64,000 nt of DNA, taken from positions 21,694,501 to 21,758,500 of the forward strand of contig NC_092186.1 in the NCBI RefSeq assembly GCF_043641665.1, in the 5' to 3' direction. The DNA comes from Enoplosus armatus (Eukaryota > Chordata > Actinopteri > Centrarchiformes > Enoplosidae). The notes under the pieces were generated by a model. That model was not told the origin of the DNA and ran no database searches. It saw only the letters and a list, made by a program, of their open reading frames with translations. This document shows, piece after piece, positions 49,991 through 61,711 of the stretch (the stretch's first letter is position 1; every line of letters begins with the position of its first letter). Made by a program: the position numbers and the translations under genes.

Positions 49991-51230
49991 ATTTTATTTT
50001 ACTATTTTTAGAAAGAGGGATCATGGGAACATAGAAGGAAATACATTAACTACGCTGTAGATTGCACATTCCTGTGGATTCACTAATTGTCTATCTCTAA
50101 AAACCCCCCCCCCAAAAAAACAGGTGATTAAGAGGTGCAGGTATATTAAGAAGGCTGTGGTTGGGAAGCTAAAAGGATATTACCTTGTATTTTATTACAG
50201 GAAGACAGAAGATGAAAAGTGAAGGCACCACAAAGAGGAGCTGCGCTGGTAACACACGAACGCAACAGAAAGCAATAACTCGTCTTGTTCGGACGGGGAG
50301 GACGAGTGGACAGGGAGTTGTGCCAGTGTGCTCATTAAACCTATAGTAAGTGATATTCTTTGAGCAGCTAATGCACTATGCTGATCACGCTATATTGATA
50401 AGACATGTACCTTGCAGCGACTTGTATTCATGCCACACAAGCGGCAAGGCTGGTCCATCAGTCAGCTTGCTGGTTTGCCCGCCAGTCTAGATCTCGACAG
50501 AGAAGATGCAAAACACAGCCCAGAGCGAAATATCTGTAATAGATTCCCTAAATAATCATCTCGGTTAAGAGCTTGATTGCAGCTTCAATAAATGCTTTGA
50601 CATGTTGTTACTTCATTAATGAGGATTTTGGATCCCTTGCTGATCTTTGCCAGATAAAAGCCCTTGACGGCATCCTTTCATCCTCCAGAACACACCTAGA
50701 AGGCAGTCACAGGCACTGGCTGAGTAATTACCTGACGCCTTAATAAATCAAATACTAATTACACAGACATTGTAAGTACAAGCCTTTCACAACAGCTGCT
50801 GTAGAGCAAAAAGGAGAGGAGAAAAGAGGTTTCAGGGTATCAATAAATCTATTATGATTAGTGTACACACATATTGTAGTGCCTAATACCTTTGGGCAAG
50901 CCTGAGCAAGCTTCAAGATCAACTTCAGAGTGACATCTTCAAGTCATTACACATTTTGGAAACTACTTCCTTAAACTAATTTGTCAATCAACTCGCGCAG
51001 CGCTGTGGGTGAGACACACACGCTACAGTCCTGTCTACACAAAGTCAAATTACTCCTTCGTTTTTTTAACTCTTTGATGCTCCGACTGTATAATTGGAGA
51101 GCAGGAGGGGTGATGGCAGTACGGGCCTCGCGGTCCTTGTCACGTCAGCTCCGAGGTCAATTTAGTCCAAGTGTGTTGACAGCTGGCTAATTACAGAGCC
51201 ATCCACTGTGTGCCGTTTGCTGTTTCTTGC

Positions 51231-51261
51231 CACACACGTATATACATATACATATATACAT

Positions 51262-51310
<49 letters not shown>

Positions 51311-51322
51311 CACACACACACA
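51231..51322. repeat. CA/TA/CA compound microsatellite in ror1 intron 4
   Basis: Mixed TATACA units, then CA, then about 14 TA units, then CA again. Confidence 0.9.
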
Positions 51323-53347
51323 AGTTGCAGGAAATGTTATACTATATGTGTTTATACTGTATTACAGTTAAACACGCCTGATTAGAGTAATCACTGTCAT
51401 CAAGTTACACCCAAACAATATTTCAACTGGCAAATGAATTGCAAACTTTCAAAAAGTAAATAAAGGTCTTACTGTATTACAGCTATTCGCATGGACATAA
51501 ACATATACATATATAAATCTCATCATTAACATACATGTGATTGTCGGATTTACCGTCAACAGTGGTTTGAGTTGACACACGGGAGTAAAATATTGTTCAA
51601 ATAAAGGTCTTTTCAAGTTTCAAGAGGGAGAATAACAGCAGAGCAACATCTTCCACCAAATACCGTCACCCATCAAAAAAAAAAAGAAAAAAAAAAAAGA
51701 AAAAAAAAGGGGGAAATGTTGAAGCAAATGAAAGATTAAAGATAAGCAAGGAGCAGAAAGGTCAGAGCACGGACAAAAAGAAGCCAGAAAACACAGGGCA
51801 GCGAGAGTCTGTTCTTCGTTAAACCTGCGCTCTTTATTCTCCAGCACAGAGTGGACGGAGGAGAGAGTGGAGAGGCACGCTGGAGGGAAAAGAGAGAGAG
51901 AGAGAGAGAAAAAAAGCCGCTATTTTTGTTATTGCTTTTTTTTGCCAGTGCCGGGAGAAAAGTGGTGGGGAAAGTTTTGAGAAATTTAAACAGCCTCGAC
52001 AGCCAGGGTGTAATGGTATTAATCTTTTCAAACAGGGAGAAAACCCCTCTACTATAAACACAGACGGAGACTCTGAGATCAGCGCGTCTGTTTATCGCTG
52101 CAGTCAGATTAAAAAAACTTAAGATATCCAGTTGGAAATATAAAAGCAGCTGTGCGTTTGACATATCATCACCTTTTAAGTTGATACTGCCTGTTTACTG
52201 TTGCTAACAATGCCTGTCAGCCATTCAGTGCTGGAGAGGTAGTGTGCAGTCAGAGCTTTTTCACTGAAAACAGCTGCTTGCTGCGATCACATCACACATT
52301 GTTATGATGAAAATATTAATTAGAGCCACTTTAAAAACAGACATGGCACAAAATACCAACTCAAAAAGGCTTTCTACAACCTGTGGGCCACATGTCATGC
52401 TTTAACAACCCCCAACAAGGGTTCAATGCCTCACTGAAAGTGCTATAATAAAGTTGTTATGACTAATAGGGATTTAAAAGGAAAATCTCAGCTCAGAAAC
52501 CTTCTGCGATTCATTCAAGTGGTTCTAACAGATAGAAAATAAATACCTGAAAGAACTAATAAAAGTCATTTATAGCTCAGTTTCAGTCCTGCCTGCCATT
52601 CACCCTGTCCTATTCATCTTATACGCAGAGAGAAAGAAAATAAAGATGAAGAAGAGAGTGTGTAATTTCCGTCATGGACAGTTTTAGCCCGCTCTGTCAG
52701 AGCGTGGGCAGTTAGCACGCAGGCCTCAGTTAGGAGTTATTAACTGCCTCTGATCTGAGCTTACAGCTAAACCTCCCGTCGCCTCCACACAGCTAATCAC
52801 ACCTGAACGCCGCCGACCCCGCAGAACCCGGGAGTCAAAGAACAACATGCGAGCCCCGGGTGTTAATGGTACCATCCTCCTCCTACCCAGCTAACACTGT
52901 TTTTCTTTCACTCCCTCCAGTCTCCCGCCGCCTCCGTCGCACTCGTTCTTTTTTTTTTTCTGCAAATGAAGGAAATGTGGCAGCGCACAGAGAGAAAGGG
53001 AGACGGAGAAAGTTGGGGGTCTAATTTTGGCAGGCGAGACTTTTTTCCCCCCTCACTCTGTGTTTGTTCTGGCTCTATTAAAACATCTCCAAGGGGCGGA
53101 GGAGGGGGAGGGGGAAGGGGGGAGGGTGGGGGTAACGGAGGGAGGAGAATGAAGGGGAGGAGCATGGGCACAGTGTAGACGAGATGCACTGTGATAACTG
53201 GTGACATACTGATGAACTTTGGATGAGGAAAGCTAAACTGAATCAGACTTGAAGATGTGTAGACTTGGACTTAAGTCACAAACATGAGGACTTCAAGAGG
53301 AATTGGTCCTGGCCAATAATACAAAGTGTCGTATTCACACTTTAGGT

Positions 53348-53555
53348 ATAACTAGTTTAATAGTGAACTTTAGAGGTGCTGGTAGATTGATTTTGTTACC
53401 TTTGGAAAGAGCCACTCTCGCTTTTTCCCCCCTTTTCCAGTCTTTATTCTGAGAATAAGCTACGCACATATATACAGTTCGGACAAGAAGGTGGTATTGA
53501 CCTTCTCATCTAACATGAATAACTGTATCTGCCAAAATATCAAACTATTCCATTA
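53348..53555. mobile_element. half copy of the palindromic repeat in ror1 intron 4
   Basis: Only the right half remains: GTGAACTTTAGAGGTGCTGG, TTTTCCAGTCTTTATTCTGA, GACCTTCTCATCTAACATG and the terminus GCCAAAATATCAAACTATTCC. Confidence 0.65.
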
Positions 53556-56500
53556 ATTAAGACGTGACTTGACTGGAATTCTTTTGCTTTAAAGTCTTAA
53601 GCCTTCAAGTTTTGATCATTTAAAATCCTGGAACAATAAAAAAAAATAAAATATGAAAAGACAGGCCTCACATGGCCACACACACCTTACATATCCAATT
53701 ACTAGGCCGCTATGTGAAAAGGACTTGGTCTCAACTATGTAAAACATTATTAACACATGCTTTTAAAGGAAGATTCTGCCGTGTTATTTTAATGGTCAGG
53801 ATCCAGAGAGCTGAAAGACTTATGAAAACTTGGACTTCAAGGACTTGAGACTGGCTGATAAACTTCAGACTTCAAATGGACACATTTTGAAATACCTAAA
53901 AATGTCTGTTTAAGGAAAAGCTAATGCTTCAAACTTTCCTCTCCTGTCTTCTTCGGTCCTCTTGTCTCCTCCTTCCTGTATTTCTGATCTGCTCTGCTGT
54001 CGTTTTCTGCTCTGATCTTAGGCAGCCACATTGGACAGAAGCTGCCTTAATCATAGTTGAAACCTCCGGGCTGTCAGCTTCCAGTTTGCCTGTGGCTACT
54101 CTCAAAAACCCACCCCTGAGGTTGTACACGAACACACACACACGCGCTGTAATGTCCCGCACACCGCAGAGTGTATACTTAAGCCCAACGTCGAGGGGAT
54201 GGAAATCAGAGCGCAGACCGAAGCAGTGGACAAGAAGTTCACGTTATGTTCAGGTTCAACAAGGTGGGTGGCGAGAAATTTCCCCCCAAATTTGTGAGTA
54301 ATATTTGTGGCTAAGAAAACGGAAGTCACTGTGCTCTCTGAAACGTTCTCTGCTGAATGCAGAGATGATGGGAGAGAGTGGGAGGTACAACCCCCCCCCC
54401 CGCCCCCCCCCCCAAAAAAAACCAGTGGAACACGTAAATGAATATATTTCAGTTAAACAGACAAGCCTCTGGACCAGACGGCTTTCTGAAAACTGACATT
54501 CTGACATTTGAGCAGCTGCGGCATGAGGTAAGCGGCTGCAGGTCATCGCGTGTCATCATTAGGTGACCCTGTCTTCTTGACGGCCTGCCACCCTACTTTA
54601 CAGCTAATAAGTTGGCCGTGGCACTAATGATGAGCAGCAGTGACAATCAGCCCACCACCCCTCGCCACTCCGCCGCTGTCAAAGGAGGCCCCTGTCCATT
54701 TCAATGAAGGCTGTAATGACTGTAATGTGACTCAGGATCGCGTGCTGGTCTACGGTTGACTGCAACACCTTTCACGAGTTGGCAGGAAAAAAAAAAAAAA
54801 AACAACAGAGGGAGAACTTAATTCATTCAAACTTGAAAGTAGTAGTAGTGTTAAAGCTCTGCCTCCATGAGTTTGAATCTTTCAGATGCTTTGATTGAAG
54901 CAGGCGAGAAGCTTCTGAGGGATTTAATCAGCTGGAACATCAGACAAAGATTTTCATTTGAAGCCACCTGTAAACCTTTATAGTCTGGAAAATTACCTTA
55001 AAAATGCATCATGATCATGTGAAGCAAGAGCAGAAAACTTTTCCTTCAAGAAGATGCAAAATGTTCAGCGGACAAACACATATCCACACACAAACCTATA
55101 TGTGTGTATGTGCTTCATGAAAGCGCACACACACAGAATCCAAAATGTCGAGATGGGCTCGTTAGAGGGAGTCAGCGCTTAATCCTCCAAGTTTTCTTTT
55201 CATTAGATTCCTGCAAAATCACTCCTCCGATGTGAGAAATTGGATTACAAAATTCTCCTGATCGTAAATCATTCCAGCCTGGCAACGTCATCCTGATAAT
55301 CTCTTACGTCAATATGTCATTTAACTGAAATCACATCCTCCTATTTTCCAATCTACATTTGTTGCTGCAGTATTTTTACATCGCTGTTTCGAGAGGCCAG
55401 CCTCTACCATTTTTTCCTTTTTATTGATAACTCCCTCGAGAAAATGACATTGGGATTTCTTTGTGGGCCAACTGTCTCATCTATGAAACGAGCTGCAATT
55501 TAGTCGCACATGGGGGAAAAAAAATCAAAAACATGTAAACAAAGGAGTGATGGAAACAGATGTTTGAAAGAGGAGCACACGTACATGCTCGACTGCGTGC
55601 ATATGTGCACGGCTGTGCATGCGGTTGTCTCGGTGTGCGAGTGGATTTAGTAAGTGTCTGATATCCACTTTGTGCCAGCAGTTTTGATTCACATAACGCC
55701 GCATGGAACATGGCAGTGAGCCTTGCCATAATGTCATTGGGGAAAATCATTCAGCTTAACTGCTTTGATCCTGCGAGAATCAAATGAACTGAGAAAGTTC
55801 TTAGAGTTTTATCCCAATAACACTGGGGAGACGTCAAAACAAAGCAAAGGAAGCTCGCCAGACTCAAACTCAATTTTGATTTGGGCAGCAGCATTGCTAT
55901 CGCCAAGAGCATGAAAATGTTTCAGTGGAATGTATTTATTCATAGTTCCTTACAACATTTTGTATCATTTGGTTTTGTTTGCTACTTGATTTGCTGTGAC
56001 TTATTTCGCTGTGCATGTTCATGTTAAGAGATCAGGGCTGTGGTTGGTTTTGCTGTACATTCAGACAGCTGGCAGCTGATTGGGTGACTATAAAAGGTTA
56101 CATATCAGAAAGAGACAGACGGAGGTCATTTTCCATACCGCTCATTTCAGGTGGCAATATTTTAGTGAGTTAATCAACTAAACTCACAAGTAAGAACAGG
56201 ACATTCACTCTTAATTAAAATAACTTCATTATTCCCCTGAAATTCAATGAATGGCACAGGTTTTGAATTTAGAGTTGGCTAAAAGTAGGCTTCAGTGCGT
56301 TATAGACACCATATATAGTGTGTTATATATCTGCTTTAACCACGAGTTGTGATTGGTGAACAGTCCTGTGTACACAGTCCATATTCAAATGTGCACCATG
56401 TGAGCTGTGAAGGTTGGGCGGAAACGGTAGCGAAGAACATCAGACATCATAGTAAATGCTAATTTAGCCACACTGAGGCCTGAACTAATTAAATGGAAAA

Positions 56501-56970
56501 TTACAGACCAGGCAATGAAATACGATGAGAAGTAGGAGATAGAAAAACAATGCTGCATTTTCCAGTTTTCAGACCGTGTCAGCAGAGCACAAACTAGATG
56601 TCAACAAACAGTGTATCATCAGTATAGACAGCAAATCAACATGAGTTCATTCCTTTCTCTCCCTTTGTGTGATCCACGGACGCATTTCTCCAAATCTGCA
56701 AACGGCAAGCTGTGATTTTGACACTTTTCACTAATCAAAAAAACAAATCAGAACATACATCCAATCCAGGTGTTGAGACCGGGCAAGACCTGTCTGCAAT
56801 TTTCAAGCGATTTCAACGATTTGTGAAACGTGACGCAGCCACCATTTGCATTCGCATGTGAGCAGTGCTCACAAAACGCTTGTGAAACGGCCCCCCCGGC
56901 TTGCAGTCTGGTAAGCGCAGCATGAACGGACTGACAGAGAGCAAAAGGCATAGAGGGAAAAGCAACTCAC

Positions 56971-57004
56971 GTTGGTCTTCCTGGCAGAGGTGTAGGGAGT
57001 GGAT
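56971..57004 (-). CDS. ror1: ror1 exon 4, 34-nt linker microexon between Ig and CRD
   Basis: The Ig exon leaves one base and the CRD exon needs two, so a bridging exon of 3n+1 nt is required. A perfectly flanked 34-nt candidate lies 303 bp downstream of the Ig exon: acceptor CTTCTTTTCCAG and donor GTGAGT. Translated in the demanded phase it gives D-PLPTPLPGRP-T, so the joined protein reads [24 protein letters not shown]. The human counterpart is VKFGPPPTASPGYSDEYEEDGFC, equal in length and in proline-rich character. It forms the flexible Pro-rich hinge between the Ig and Frizzled-like domains. Skipping it would break the reading frame. Confidence 0.93.
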
Positions 57005-57307
57005 CTGGAAAAGAAGACATGGGGATTTTTTTTACAACAGGATAAACAATATTGCTCCCAGATTTTTCTCTGCACGAGCTGCCAGCTACAAGCCAGAATC
57101 AGTTGAGACGAGTGTTGCTAAAAGGATCCAGATCTCCAGTAGGAAAAGATGAGAAGGAAAAAATGTCACTGTTTGTCACAGTAAGTGCGTTAAACACTCG
57201 TCATAAAGCCACTTCACTTCATGGTCTGCATGCCAGTGAGTGTTTAAAAGCTTGGCTGGCAGCTTAAGATGCACACATGCTTCTGTCGCCACTTTAACTC
57301 CTCTTAC

Positions 57308-57598
57308 CGAATTTGACAAACAGCACGCCCGTCGTCGACACGGTGCCCTGGATGTTGGTGGCCACGCACTGGAAGTAGCCTGTGTCAGTAGTGTCCAGGT
57401 TGCGGATGCGGAGGCGCGATCCGAAAGGCGTGGATCGGTATGAGATCCGTCGTGGCTCCTGCACCACCGGGGCGTCGTTCTTCAGCCAGCGCACCGTGGG
57501 CGTCGGGTTGCCGGACACACGGCAGAGCAGCTCGGCTGTGAGGCCCAGAGAGGTGGTGATGTTGTTCATGGGAGCTTCAAGGCGGATGAAGAAGGGCC
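57308..57598 (-). CDS. ror1: ror1 exon 3, Ig-like C2 domain
   Basis: This 291-nt exon encodes the extracellular immunoglobulin-like C2 domain. Visible Ig landmarks are the first cysteine in [11 protein letters not shown], the core tryptophan in [12 protein letters not shown], and the D-x-G-x-Y-x-C signature in [24 protein letters not shown] carries a conserved sequon. It is nearly identical to human ROR1 through [11 protein letters not shown] and [16 protein letters not shown]. The acceptor is TCATCCAG and the donor GTAAGAG. Entry is with two bases and exit with one base (VKF plus G), which the 34-nt exon downstream completes. Family knowledge: the domain takes part in ROR1 ectodomain interactions. 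The identification is secure. Confidence 0.98.
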
Positions 57599-57862
57599 CT
57601 GGATGACATAGAGACAGAGAAGAGATGAGAGGAAAGAACACAAGGGAGATAAAGAGAGAGGGGAAGGGTGGAATTAGGAAAAAACAAATGTGAGAAAAAG
57701 TGAGAAGAAACATCAGGAGTGAGATGATTGAGAGAGAAAAAGACAAAAGGAGAAGGCAAACATTATATTACACAAGGCCAAGAGCTAAGACATAAATCAA
57801 ACAACACTGTACAACATCTGAGCCAGATATAAAAGGAAAAACATGCTGCTGTATGAAATATA

Positions 57863-58495
57863 GTGTTAAAGCAACTCAATGTTTTCAGACACACATATTC
57901 AAAGCCTGGTTTTGCAAGTTATTTTGTGGTTGCCACTGTGGTGACACCTAATTTCACTTTTCATCATGGCTGGATGATGCCAGAGGGGTTCTCCCCCGGC
58001 TTGTGTATGAGCTTATGGGGCAACATCACCTGTGTTGTGGGTAAAAGGTTTGAAGCAACCTACAAGAGTGAACATAAGGCATACATCAGAACCCGCCGTA
58101 ACAAAGAGGAGTTGGAAAAGACAAAGCAAAACATTTTTGCATGGTTATCTCAAGGACCACATTTTTCCTCAAGGTGGTCAGAAAAAAAACAATGTGGAGG
58201 GCCACCTAAGAGTTTAATGTGCAGGAAAAACATTGGTGTTAATGTCATGAGAAACCTCTGGAAAGTTCCCTCAACCCCAAAACCCATCTTAGGTATGCAG
58301 AAATGCGCCTGGTTACACGAACCGGCCAAAACAAACAAAGGAGGAAAAACACATAGAGGGGAATCTCAAATACTAGTCAGACAAACTCCAATTTGTGTGA
58401 ATGGAGAGGCTGAGGAATTAAAACCGAGGCACACACTTACATATGCGAGGACAACCACACGTTTCAATCTTTACTATGCCATGCAGATTCATTAG
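57863..58495 (+). other. unexplained 210-codon open frame in ror1 intron 2
   Basis: A stop-free plus-strand frame of 210 codons, antisense to ror1 and 265 bp upstream of its Ig exon. The first in-frame ATG is only at 57974, leaving 173 codons. Apart from ror1's last exon this is the longest open frame in the window, and it is not low-complexity. The translation has two NxT sequons (NFT, NIT), scattered cysteines, and a basic middle (RTRRNKEELEKTK). I do not recognise the protein. The sequons, cysteines and missing start would fit a fragment of a secreted or envelope-type protein from an old retroelement, but no transmembrane unit, LTR or polymerase was seen nearby. A chance open frame is possible. 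Confidence 0.3.
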
Positions 58496-59791
58496 TTACG
58501 GCATCTCTGCACAGGACAGGGTCTCTGATAGAGCTTTCTGATTTGGTTCGTCTGAGGAAAGGACATGACCATCCAGGAAAGTTGGAGGTAGAGTTGTTGG
58601 GAGATTAACACATAACAAAAACATTTCGCAGTGTTTTCCATCCAAGGGTATTGCAGTATTTTCCAAAGCTGCTCTCCGTCTTCCTTTCTTCTAATATATC
58701 TGTTTATCCTCCTGTTTATTAAGGGGCACAGTATACGTAAGTGTGGTAATACTGCAGAAAAACATGTTGCTAGAACTCAAAGACAATCACAACTCCGGTA
58801 TATATGAATTCAAATGCATTTCTGTCATAGATGGTATGATAGCAGTGTGCTTTTCTGCCCTGAACTGAGCCTGTCAGGCAGTCATTACTCCAAGGCCAAT
58901 GGACTATGGGAGTAAGTGCTGAGCAGCCAGATTTGGGTCAAAGAAAATAAACATTCATGTAAGACAGTACAATTTTCTGAAATCAAAGTTTAATTTAGTT
59001 TGAGGTGACCCCCTTACAGTGACTCTAAATTTACAGTTTAAAGTGGACCAGTCAACGAATGCCTGTCCTTTTTAAATTGCATTAACTCTTGCCATCGCAG
59101 GATTGCAAATTCCTAGAAGGATCATTAAATTACTGGTGTTGTTTGTGTTGCTGCGTGGTGGTGTGGGCCGGACACACATACACACACTCACACAGATATG
59201 ACTTCAAATGACCTCTGCCCTTTGGGCGCAGAATGTGTGCACATTGTTTAAGTATTATTTCAAATTTCCATTTACGGTGCCGTAAAGCTGTTGCATGATA
59301 ATAACCAATAAACCGGGCAGACAGTGTTGAGATTAAACCCAATTTTAACCACACAACCCACAACAAATTTGGGCCGAAGTTCTGCCATCTTGTTTTAATA
59401 TTACTGGAGGAGTATTTTACATGTTGTTGTGCTGCAGAACAGCCAGACCACACTGTCTTCAGCCATCTGCAGGTCCACATTTTTCTTTTATTTCTTCTTA
59501 GTTTTGTTTATGGTGGAATTTCAAAGTAATGCTGCCGTTCTCTCCTTTTGTCAACATTGTTGAGGACATGGTCGTCTTGTTTGAATAAACTTGCAAAAAC
59601 TGACAAAACCACTTCGGTTGGAGCATGCTGATGCCCTTACCTGGTACTCTCTGTCACCATAGCAACCGTTGTGGTTGCATGTACAGTTCATCTGGCTCCC
59701 GCAGCTAACATATTGTCATGAGGTGTGTAAAATGAATGTCTTAGACGTGTTTGTGAAATACAGAAGTGGGCACATTTGTCTTGGCATACAG

Positions 59792-59793
<2 letters not shown>

Positions 59794-59854
<61 letters not shown>
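59794..59854. repeat. GT microsatellite, left arm of a GT/CA inverted pair
   Basis: About 30 TG units, separated by 26 bp from a CA tract of 20 units on the same strand (59881-59920). Confidence 0.95.
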
Positions 59855-59857
<3 letters not shown>

Positions 59858-59878
59858 CAAGACTGTATTGGAGTGCAC

Positions 59879-59880
<2 letters not shown>

Positions 59881-59920
<40 letters not shown>
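59881..59920. repeat. CA microsatellite, right arm of a GT/CA inverted pair
   Basis: 20 CA units, able to pair with the preceding GT tract as a hairpin of up to 40 bp. Confidence 0.95.
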
Positions 59921-59922
<2 letters not shown>

Positions 59923-60049
59923 CCTCCCTAAAGCCACAGGCTTAACACAGTAATGTGGTACTAACAAGTGTGTGACAATATGAGGAGACTCCCACCATTG
60001 ACCGTACCATCACCACCTTCTCACCCACTTTTTATCTGTCCTCCTTTCT

Positions 60050-60152
<103 letters not shown>

Positions 60153-61651
60153 GAACAGTTAATGCACTGGCACAGACTCATGTGTCCTTTGCTTTAACAC
60201 GCCATGTAAATGGATTATCGAGACAAAGTCTGACTATAAAACGTAAGATATAATGGGTTGTGTATAATTGATATCAAGGTCAAACTCTGATATGATGGTG
60301 AACTAAGAGGCATGCTATGACAGAAAGGAATGAAAAGGTACAAATAAATTGTACACTGTGTGGGAGAGACTGAATGAAAGAAAATATAAAGTGCAGCAGT
60401 TTCTGAAGTTAATTTGTGTAATCCCATTCTTTTCATAACTTGCTCACCTCAGTTGTTTTGCATTTGTGTTTCCCCTTATTTTTCTACTGAATCTGCCAAG
60501 TTTAATCATGTTACCATTTGTAATGACTTTCAATGTCACAAACAAGTACTGAGATGGAAGACATGGCTGTGTTCCTTCTGTATCAAGCATGAGGCCAGTT
60601 TCATTAAGTACAAATGTTTTCTCAGTAAACTTTACTCTCTCAAACTGTGAAAGTGTGCCATGACTTACAGCGAGAAACGGTCGGTCAATACTGTCCAGAA
60701 TCGAAACCTTTCCAGGATGTTTGATAAGAATTCTCAAACCATAAAGAAGCATTCGTGGTAACAGCAAAGACTTGCAACCTGTATTAGGAGGTGATCATGA
60801 TACTATTGGTATAATCTGTCCACATGGCTCGAAAAGTGAAAGTATTTATTTTACTGCTGTGATTATGACAAACCCTAAGGTCGTCCACTAATCACAGGGT
60901 TGGTGTTTGGATCCCCACCAAGTGTCCTTGGGAGAAACACTGAACATTTGTCTTGATGAGAGTGTGTGTGTCTGTGCGTGCTTGCTTCTGTGTGTGGGTG
61001 TGTGTCTTCATTTTGATTCGACTTCCCAACTATCAACACAAAGTCACGGGGGGTTCTGCTGGGAATCTGTGCCTATACACTGTTATGGAGTGTGGAGGAC
61101 CGAATCTCGCTCACATGCTGATGCAACACCTCACCGCTTTAATGTGCCTGTTGAGTCTGACTAGATTATCTAAAAACACAAAGTACTTCATGTATTAAAT
61201 GAGAACAGACTCGTTTTTAAAAGACATGTGTGTTTTGCCCAAAGCAAGAAGGTCACTTTATCACCGTCTCATTAGTTGAGTTGATGGAAAAGAAAATGGT
61301 CTTTGGAGCTGTGTGCCTGCACACTTCATTAGCTGTTATAATAACTGACAATAAAGCAGTGGGGAGCAGAGGGAGGGAATAAAGAGACAAGAGGAGACGA
61401 TGAGAGGAGAGGTGAGGAGGAAGAGAGAGAAGAGGACGAAGATGTCCTGCCAGTGTCATTCTGTATGTGATTGTGGCGTGGTGAGTGTTGTGGTATTTGG
61501 CACCGGGAGTGCTGCGGACTGTCCCTTTAATGTGGCAGGCGACTAAATGGTGCCCTGTCATCAGCCTGCATTTGCTCGCAGTGGTTCTGTACAATCAAAC
61601 ATTCACATGCAGGCACACAAATGTAAACACATGCACACCCACACAACCGCA

Positions 61652-61654
<3 letters not shown>

Positions 61655-61709
<55 letters not shown>
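61655..61709. repeat. CA microsatellite in ror1 intron 2
   Basis: About 27 uninterrupted CA units. Confidence 0.95.

Positions 61710-61711
<2 letters not shown>

Larger units (their letters stand above)
37725..56970 (-). other. ror1: ror1 intron 4 (19.2 kb)
   Basis: The largest intron in the window. It contains at least ten CA/GT tracts, two copies of the palindromic repeat, poly(A)/poly(C) runs (for example about 54391-54413), and several repeat-free stretches rich in TAAT cores (about 48.47-48.65, 50.54-50.78, 54.55-54.74 and 55.19-55.40 kb) that look like candidate enhancers. No nested gene was recognised. Confidence 0.8.
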
